Source: an uncultured Flavobacteriaceae bacterium (GTDB taxonomy: Bacteria; Bacteroidota; Bacteroidia; Flavobacteriales; Flavobacteriaceae). From it: a stretch of 38,458 nt of DNA. Positions 31,662-38,458 of the stretch are shown here, in pieces (the first letter of the stretch is position 1; each line of letters starts with the position of its first letter). The notes below the pieces were generated by a model that ran no database searches, was not told the origin of the DNA, and was given only the letters and a program-made list of their open reading frames with translations. A program made the position numbers and the translations under genes. The stretch is taken from positions 1 to 38,458 of the forward strand of contig CALHCC010000129.1 in the NCBI GenBank assembly GCA_937930675.1. The letters run 5' to 3'.

Positions 31662-34451
31662 ATGAACCAACCCATAGAACAATTATCTCCTAAAGAATAT
31701 ATTATTATTAAAGGAGCTGGACTTCATAATTTAAAAAATATTGACGTAGCCATTCCTAGGAATAAGCTAGTAGTTATTACAGGTTTATCAGGTTCTGGTA
31801 AATCTAGTTTGGCTTTTGATACCTTGTATGCAGAAGGACAACGTAGGTATGTAGAAAGTTTGTCTTCTTACGCACGTCAGTTTTTAGGAAAACTCAACAA
31901 ACCTAAGGTAGATTATATTAAAGGAATTGCTCCTGCTATTGCTATCGAGCAAAAAGTAAATTCATCCAATCCGCGTTCCACCGTAGGTACGACGACTGAA
32001 ATATACGATTATCTTAAATTATTATTTGCTAGAATTGGAAAAACCATTTCTCCCGTTTCAGGAAATCAAGTAAAAAAAGAAACTGTTTCAGATGTCTTAA
32101 ACTATCTTAAAAGTTTAGAATTAAAAACCAAATTAATCTTATTAGCTCCTTACGATTTAGGGGCTAGAGATCCTGAAAAAGTATTACAAATTTTAGTACA
32201 ACAAGGTTATGCCAGAATTAAAGTTAATGACGACGTTGTACGAATTGAAGACGTAGACCCCCAACAAATCACCACTAATACCAAGCTACAATTGGTGATT
32301 GATAGAATTGTAATTAAAGACGATGAAGATTATTACAACCGATTGGCAGATTCTATACAAACCGCTTTTTACGAAGGAAAGGGAATTTGTACATTAGAAA
32401 ATTTAACTACCCAAATACACAGAGAGTTTAGTAATAAATTTGAATTGGATGGGCTTACTTTTTACGAACCCAACACTCATTTTTTTAGCTTTAACAATCC
32501 GTATGGAGCATGCCCTACGTGCGAAGGTTATGGAAATGTAATGGGCATAGATCAAGAACTGGTCATTCCTAACACCGCACTTTCTATTTACGAAAACTGT
32601 ATTGCTCCTTGGAAAAGTGACAGCACCTTGGTGTACAAAGAAAAGTTAATGAATCATGCCTTTGAGTACGACATTCCCATTCATAAACCTTGGTTTGAAC
32701 TCACCCAAAAACAAAAAGATTTGGTTTGGAACGGCACACCATCTTTTGAAGGAATTCATTCTTTTTTTAACTTTTTAGAAGAAAAAAGTTACAAAATTCA
32801 GTTTCGTGTTATGTTGTCTCGTTACAGAGGAAAAACTACCTGTAAAACTTGCCAAGGAGCAAGACTTAGACCCGAAACAAATAACGTATTTATAGCCGAT
32901 AAAACCATCAATCAACTCATTAATTTGCCTATTGACGAATTGACGAGTTTTATGAAAAATTTAGAACTCAATCAGTACGATCAAGTAATTGGAAAAAGAT
33001 TGTTGGTAGAAATTAACAACAGACTTCAATTTTTAGACAACGTAGGTTTAGGATATTTAACCTTAAACAGAGCCTCTAATACCTTATCCGGAGGAGAAAG
33101 TCAACGTATCAACCTAGCCACCTCTTTAGGAAGTAGTTTGGTAGGCTCAATGTATATTTTAGACGAGCCTAGTATTGGATTGCATCCAAAAGACAGTTTA
33201 AAACTAATTAGCGTTTTAAAACAACTTAGAGACTTAGGAAACACGGTAATTGTAGTAGAACACGATGAAGACATCATGAAACAAGCCGATTATATTATAG
33301 ATATTGGGCCTGATGCGGGTGTTTTTGGAGGGGAGTTGGTTGCAGAAGGAACTTTTGATGAAATTCTTAAAAAAAACACCTACACAGCCAATTACTTAAG
33401 CGGCAAAGATGTAATTGAAGTTCCTAAAAAAAGAAGAACTTCTAAGAAAAAAATTAACATTGTAGGAGCTAGAGAAAATAACTTAAAAAACATCGACGTT
33501 CAAATTCCTCTAAACAGTTTGTCTGTAATTACAGGAGTTTCTGGTAGTGGTAAAAGTACTTTGGTTAAAAACATTGTATACCCTGCCTTACAAAAACACA
33601 TCTTTGGACAAGGAACCAAAATTGGAGAAGTTACCAAAGTAGACGGAGATTTAAACAGCATTAAACATGTAGAATTTATCGATCAGAACCCTATTGGTAA
33701 ATCTTCTCGTTCCAACCCTGTTACGTATATTAAAGCTTATGATGATATACGTGCCGTATTTGCCAATGAAAACTTATCAAAAGCAAGAAATTATCAACCT
33801 AAACATTTTTCTTTTAATGTAGATGGTGGACGATGTGAAACTTGTAAAGGAGAAGGAGAAGTAACTATTGAAATGCAGTTTATGGCAGATGTACATTTGC
33901 CTTGCGAAACTTGTGGAGGAAAACGTTTTCAGAAAGAAGTCTTAGAAGTAAAATTTAAAGACAAGAGCATTGATGATGTTTTAAATCTTTCTATTGATGA
34001 AGCTCTTGAATTTTTTACACAAGCCAAACAAACTAAAATTTGTAAAAAACTACAGCCTCTACAAGATGTTGGTTTAGGGTACATTGCCTTAGGACAATCT
34101 TCTTCCACCCTATCTGGAGGAGAAGCACAACGTATTAAGCTCGCTACATTTTTAGTAAAAGGAAACAAGCAAGATCCTACCTTATTTATTTTTGATGAAC
34201 CTACCACAGGATTGCATTTTCACGATATTAAAAAATTATTAACTTCCATGAATGCTTTAATAGACAACGGACATTCGCTTATTGTGATAGAACATAATAT
34301 TGATTTTATTAAATGTGCCGATTATATTATTGATATTGGTAAAGAAGGAGGGAAAAATGGCGGAAATGTACAAGGAATGGGAACTCCAGAAGCCTTACTC
34401 AAAATAAAAGATTCTTACACGGCACAATTTTTAATAGATAAATTACACTAA
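31662..34451 (+). CDS. uvrA: Excinuclease ABC subunit A
   Basis: Two Walker A motifs (GLSGSGKSSLAFD, GVSGSGKSTLVKN), two LSGGE signatures, CxxC zinc modules (CPTCEGYG, CETCKGEGE...CETCGGKR). Confidence 0.97.
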   Translation: MNQPIEQLSPKEYIIIKGAGLHNLKNIDVAIPRNKLVVITGLSGSGKSSLAFDTLYAEGQRRYVESLSSYARQFLGKLNKPKVDYIKGIAPAIAIEQKVNSSNPRSTVGTTTEIYDYLKLLFARIGKTISPVSGNQVKKETVSDVLNYLKSLELKTKLILLAPYDLGARDPEKVLQILVQQGYARIKVNDDVVRIEDVDPQQITTNTKLQLVIDRIVIKDDEDYYNRLADSIQTAFYEGKGICTLENLTTQIHREFSNKFELDGLTFYEPNTHFFSFNNPYGACPTCEGYGNVMGIDQELVIPNTALSIYENCIAPWKSDSTLVYKEKLMNHAFEYDIPIHKPWFELTQKQKDLVWNGTPSFEGIHSFFNFLEEKSYKIQFRVMLSRYRGKTTCKTCQGARLRPETNNVFIADKTINQLINLPIDELTSFMKNLELNQYDQVIGKRLLVEINNRLQFLDNVGLGYLTLNRASNTLSGGESQRINLATSLGSSLVGSMYILDEPSIGLHPKDSLKLISVLKQLRDLGNTVIVVEHDEDIMKQADYIIDIGPDAGVFGGELVAEGTFDEILKKNTYTANYLSGKDVIEVPKKRRTSKKKINIVGARENNLKNIDVQIPLNSLSVITGVSGSGKSTLVKNIVYPALQKHIFGQGTKIGEVTKVDGDLNSIKHVEFIDQNPIGKSSRSNPVTYIKAYDDIRAVFANENLSKARNYQPKHFSFNVDGGRCETCKGEGEVTIEMQFMADVHLPCETCGGKRFQKEVLEVKFKDKSIDDVLNLSIDEALEFFTQAKQTKICKKLQPLQDVGLGYIALGQSSSTLSGGEAQRIKLATFLVKGNKQDPTLFIFDEPTTGLHFHDIKKLLTSMNALIDNGHSLIVIEHNIDFIKCADYIIDIGKEGGKNGGNVQGMGTPEALLKIKDSYTAQFLIDKLH

Positions 34452-35369
34452 ATGGGCAGCTATAAAAACGCACTATCTTCTGTTTACAACAACCTAAAAG
34501 ATCTAGAAAGTAAGGGAGAAAAAGCTAGTTACATACCCGAACTAAAAAATATTGACGATACCTTATTTGGAGTAAGTCTGTATAGTTTATGTAATCAAGA
34601 AGTACATTTGGGTGATGCTACTACTTGTTTTTCTGTACAAAGTATTACCAAGGTGATTTCTTTAATAATGGCTTATAAGTTAGAAGGTACCAAATTATGG
34701 GAACGTGTAGATGTAGAACCCTCTGGAACTCCGTTTAATTCTTTAATATTGTTAGAATTAGAAAAAGGAATTCCTAGAAATCCATTTATCAACGCAGGAG
34801 CTATTGTAATTGCAGACATACTGCTAAGTCACTATTCAAATCCTGAACAAGAATTTTTAAATTTTGTGCATCAAATTAGTGGAGATACAAGCATTACCTA
34901 CGATGAAAACGTCTATCAATCCGAAAAAAGTGTTGCGTATAGAAATTACTCATTAATTAATTTAATGAAATCGTTCGGCAATATTCATAACGATATTGAA
35001 CGTGTGATGAACTTCTATTTTAAATTTTGTTCCCTTAGTATGAATACGAATCAATTAGCTAAACTATTTCTTTTTTTGGCGAACGATGGTATTTCTCCAC
35101 ATACTAAAGAACAAATTTTAACACCAAGCCAAACCAAAAGAATAAATGCTATTATGCAATTGTGTGGCTTTTATGACGAGGCTGGAGAGTTTGCCTTTAG
35201 AGTAGGCCTCCCTGGTAAAAGTGGTGTTGGCGGAGGTATTATTGCCATTCACCCTGGTAAATATAGCATTGCCGTTTACAGTCCCAAACTCAATAAAAAA
35301 GGAAATTCTTACAAAGGAATGGTGTTTTTAGAGCAATTAACCAGCGAGCTTAGTAGTTCCATATTTTAA
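34452..35369 (+). CDS. glsA: Glutaminase
   Basis: SVQSITKVISLIMAYKLEG; PFNSLILLELEKGIPRNPFINAGAIVIADIL; GLPGKSGVGGGIIAIHPGKYSIAVYSPKLNKKGNS. Confidence 0.95.
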   Translation: MGSYKNALSSVYNNLKDLESKGEKASYIPELKNIDDTLFGVSLYSLCNQEVHLGDATTCFSVQSITKVISLIMAYKLEGTKLWERVDVEPSGTPFNSLILLELEKGIPRNPFINAGAIVIADILLSHYSNPEQEFLNFVHQISGDTSITYDENVYQSEKSVAYRNYSLINLMKSFGNIHNDIERVMNFYFKFCSLSMNTNQLAKLFLFLANDGISPHTKEQILTPSQTKRINAIMQLCGFYDEAGEFAFRVGLPGKSGVGGGIIAIHPGKYSIAVYSPKLNKKGNSYKGMVFLEQLTSELSSSIF

Positions 35370-35375
35370 CTGAAC

Positions 35376-35750
35376 ATGACAAAAAAAGAATTAAGACCCA
35401 TCTTAAGTAATGCTTTAATAAACAGCAACATGTCTGCTTTAGAGCAATTTCAGAACAGTGTACTAAGACCTGTTATCAAACTACAACATTCGTTAATTAT
35501 AGCCCTGTTTAACAAGTATCTTACACATGCTAATTTTAACACACAATCTTTAAATAATGAACAAATAAAGGAATTTATAAGAACTTCTATTTCTAAAAAT
35601 CAACACTTAAAAAATCAATACATTGGCTTAATTTCGGGTATGTTTACTAAAGATGAATTTGAACACTACTTAAGTAATTCTTCTGAATACGGAAAAAGAA
35701 TCATCCAAATGATTATCCAAAGATTACAAGACACTTTGATTGTGAACTAA
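35376..35750 (+). CDS. Conserved-looking hypothetical protein
   Basis: 124-aa ORF 6 bp after glsA in apparent operon; no domain recognised with confidence. Confidence 0.7.
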   Translation: MTKKELRPILSNALINSNMSALEQFQNSVLRPVIKLQHSLIIALFNKYLTHANFNTQSLNNEQIKEFIRTSISKNQHLKNQYIGLISGMFTKDEFEHYLSNSSEYGKRIIQMIIQRLQDTLIVN

Positions 35751-35790
35751 CTCAATTTCTTAAAAAACTCACATTTATCAACAATTCATA

Positions 35791-35836
35791 TTTTTTATCT
35801 TAATTTAAACGCTATTATTTAATTTAAGATAAAAAA
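35791..35836 (+). promoter_or_regulatory. Long AU-rich hairpin abutting the start codon
   Basis: TTTTTTATCTTAATTTAAA (35791-35809) / TTTAATTTAAGATAAAAAA (35818-35836): 18/19 complementary, 8-nt loop. Confidence 0.6.
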
Positions 35837-37245
35837 TGCTAAGAAACATTATTTTTAAACTATTCATCCTTTTGGCTACTACCAATTTAGTAGGGCAGAA
35901 AACAAAAATCAATTATTTTAAAAACAAGCAGATTAGCTATCAACGCTGGTATGGAACAGATAATTTAAAAGATAGTGTAAAGGTATTCTATAAAACAGGA
36001 GCTTTAGATGAAGTATTTTATTATGATGATAAAGAAAGATTCCACGGTAGGTGTTTAAAATACACAAACGATGGTAAAGTAATGACCGAATGGACGTTCC
36101 ATCATGGAAAGTTAATTTATAGAAAAGATTTAAATTTAGTATTTACCTCTAAAAACAAAAAATACATCTTACAAAACGTTGCTAACGTAAATAAAATTAA
36201 CAGTCTAATTATAGAAAATCCAAGAAATCAAAAGCTTTATTACTCAAGAGCTTCTTATAGAAGTAGACTCAACAATTTAATTTTAGCTGAAAACGATTTA
36301 ATCCGTTTTAAAGAAATTTTACAACAAAACACCTCTAATCAAAGTGATTATTCTCGTCGAACCTCTCTAAGTAATTGTTACGATAAACTAGCTTCTGTAT
36401 ATTCTAAATTGGGTCATAAAGAACTTTCTTTATACTACCATTTTGAAGCCTATTTGCAACTTCCTGTTAACGGAAGATTAAATTACAATTTGGGAGCTAA
36501 TTTTTCTTTTTATGAATATCCTGATTTAGCCTTACATTATCTATACAAAACTACCGCTCAGTCTCCTAAACATACTTTTGCGAATTGGGGCTTAGCTATT
36601 ACACATTTAAACTTAAAAAATTATTCTAAAGCTTTAAACCACATAAATGTTTGTTTTAATAATGAGGAAACATTGCATAAATTAACTACTGGAGCCTCTG
36701 ACAAAGGCATTCGAGCTACTAAAGGAGTTATTAGTTACCATCTAAAAGAATACAAACAAGCAAGAAAAAATTTATGTGATGCTGTTAAAATAAAAAAGGA
36801 TAATTCTTATGCTATGTTTTACTTATCAAAATTGTATCAAGAAAAAGGAAATAAATTGAAAGCCAAAAAATGGTTAAAAAAAGCAGAAGAAAATGGATAT
36901 TCTAAAATACACGGATCATCAACAGCTACAAATAACAACAAAATAACATTAACTTCTAATATTATTACCAATACTAATCAAACCGCTATTATCTTAAAAA
37001 ACTACAGGGATACTAATTTTTTATACACTATACATGATTTAAAAGGAAATTTAATTACATCTTCTACCTCTAATCTTTCCAAGATAAATGTAGCTTCTCT
37101 ACAAAATGGTTTGTATAAATTAAATATAAAAGACAACAACAACTCTAGTAGTTTACCTTTTATTATAGATATTCAAGACCAACAGCTTTTAAAAACCTTA
37201 AGAACAGAAAAGAGAAAGCATAAAAAAAGGAAAAAACAAAAATAA
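35836..37245 (+). CDS. Secreted protein with MORN/YwqK-like N-terminal part, TPR region and putative type IX secretion C-terminal domain
   Basis: Signal peptide; YKTGALDEVFYYDDKERFHGRCLKYTNDGKVMTEWTFHHGKL; TPR-like KNYSKALNHINVCF, KEYKQARKNLCDAVKIKKDNSYAMFYLSKLY; FLYTIHDLKGNLITSS...INVASLQNGLYKLNI. Confidence 0.75.
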   Translation: MLRNIIFKLFILLATTNLVGQKTKINYFKNKQISYQRWYGTDNLKDSVKVFYKTGALDEVFYYDDKERFHGRCLKYTNDGKVMTEWTFHHGKLIYRKDLNLVFTSKNKKYILQNVANVNKINSLIIENPRNQKLYYSRASYRSRLNNLILAENDLIRFKEILQQNTSNQSDYSRRTSLSNCYDKLASVYSKLGHKELSLYYHFEAYLQLPVNGRLNYNLGANFSFYEYPDLALHYLYKTTAQSPKHTFANWGLAITHLNLKNYSKALNHINVCFNNEETLHKLTTGASDKGIRATKGVISYHLKEYKQARKNLCDAVKIKKDNSYAMFYLSKLYQEKGNKLKAKKWLKKAEENGYSKIHGSSTATNNNKITLTSNIITNTNQTAIILKNYRDTNFLYTIHDLKGNLITSSTSNLSKINVASLQNGLYKLNIKDNNNSSSLPFIIDIQDQQLLKTLRTEKRKHKKRKKQK

Positions 37246-37638
37246 TTACTCTAATTAAATTTTTACAATAGTATAAAAACGTTAAAATTTAAATAGTTTA
37301 ACCCGTTGTGTACTTAATATAAAAGATAAAGTACTTAGAGGCTATCCGATTATTTTTTTCTAAGAAAAAGAAGAAAAACTCATCTAGAAAACTATACTTC
37401 GATAAGAATTTTGCTCATTATCATCACAAAATTTACTCAACCTGATACATCGAGTTTTAGATACACAACAGGTTTAGTTTATTATTTCTAGTAGTAATTA
37501 TATAAATCTACTCATTTAAACACTTCTTTAGAATTTTAAAAGACAATCTTTAAGATTAAAAAATTACACTTTAAAGACTTTTCATATTCTTTTAAAAACA
37601 GATAGGATTAATCATTCTCAAAAGTTTTTTACCGAATG

Positions 37639-37670
37639 TTTGGTAATTTTATTTTCTATCATTACTTTTG
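37639..37670 (+). promoter_or_regulatory. Bacteroidota-type promoter for the DUF1348 gene
   Basis: TTTG (37639-37642) N20 TACTTTTG (37663-37670), 39 nt before the ATG. Confidence 0.75.
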
Positions 37671-37709
37671 AAATACATTTAACATAACAAATCTTAAATA
37701 ACACATACT

Positions 37710-38117
37710 ATGCAAAAACATCCTTTACCACCGTTTACCGAAGAAACGGCCAAACAAAAAATTCAAATGGCAGAAAACGCTTGGAATAGTAAAGATCCTA
37801 TAAAAGTATCTCAAGCATACACCGTAGATACAGAATGGAGAAACCGAAATCAATTTATTAACGGAAGAGAAGAAGTACAACAATTTTTAAGTACAAAATG
37901 GGAAAACGAAATAGATTATAAGCTAAGAAAAGAATTATGGGCTTTTAAAGACAATCGTATTGCTGTACGATTTGAATATGAATATCGAAATTCCGAAGGA
38001 CAGTGGTTTAGAGCTTATGGAAATGAAAATTGGGAATTTGATGAAAATGGATTGATGCAAAAGCGCTTTGCCAGCATCAATGACTTAAAAATAAATGAAG
38101 CTGATAGAAAATTGTAA
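37710..38117 (+). CDS. DUF1348 / NTF2-like (SnoaL-type) family protein
   Basis: [113 protein letters not shown]. Confidence 0.92.
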   Translation: MQKHPLPPFTEETAKQKIQMAENAWNSKDPIKVSQAYTVDTEWRNRNQFINGREEVQQFLSTKWENEIDYKLRKELWAFKDNRIAVRFEYEYRNSEGQWFRAYGNENWEFDENGLMQKRFASINDLKINEADRKL

Positions 38118-38387
38118 AAAGAATAGTATGAAAAAAGTAAACACCTATTTTTAATAGTCAACAAACATGTTGAAATATGAGTATTTACAAAGGTCAAAAA
38201 TTGACAGATAAGTAAATACTGACCGCTAAGATGTTTTTTAGTTTTTCTTCTACCTAAATCACAAATATGGTCGGCTAAAATAGGGGTCATTATATAATCT
38301 CATAATTAAAATAATAAATTCAGTCTATTTTTTAAAAACCTTATAAAACTCCTTTATATTTGTCTAAGACCATTAAAAAACATCATT

Positions 38388-38458
38388 TTGATTCCTTTCC
38401 TAATTAAAAACATACTTAAAGGTTTTGTCAGTTTATTTGGAGTAGCTACGTTGCTTTT
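38388..38458 (+). CDS. Possible 5' end of an ABC transporter permease (DppB-like), truncated by window edge
   Basis: TTG start gives MIPFLIKNILKGFVSLFGVATLLF, resembling the N-terminus of binding-protein-dependent permeases; preceded by TATATTTG (38355-38362). Confidence 0.4.
   Translation, partial: MIPFLIKNILKGFVSLFGVATLL

Noticed and set aside
37246-37709. Decayed transposase gene in the long gap
   Set aside because: I could not read any convincing transposase motif in any frame; only the inverted repeat is reported.

Overview
The window looks like a low-GC Bacteroidota (Flavobacteriaceae-like) chromosome segment. This rests on protein similarity, TAnnTTTG-type -7 motifs, and a putative type IX secretion C-terminal domain. 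Most of it is housekeeping or stress genes: modA, ligA, cydAB, an mscS-like channel, a TonB-dependent outer-membrane protein, a truncated hemoglobin, an atypical SDR protein, an aldo/keto reductase, an EF-hand protein, an msrB-msrA-GNAT-selO-msrA2 cluster, valS, a DUF1573 protein, an aminotransferase, proC, nth, an ECF sigma factor, uvrA, a glutaminase, a TPR protein and a DUF1348 protein. A sulfatase plus glycoside-hydrolase pair is the clearest accessory module. I see no rRNA, tRNA, CRISPR array, intact IS element or recognisable defence island. The items most worth a second look are: (1) LigA with a ~159-residue insertion that appears to carry a second, diverged HhH unit; (2) the redox cluster containing SelO and two MsrA paralogs, one with a GCHWC active site; (3) an unlisted 50-aa ORF downstream of the ECF sigma gene; (4) an endonuclease III lacking its Fe-S cysteines; (5) an SDR/zinc-finger protein without the catalytic Tyr; (6) a near-perfect 19-nt hairpin abutting the start codon of the TPR protein; (7) MITE-like inverted-repeat structures in three intergenic regions. 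All family calls come from reading the sequence; no database search was run.
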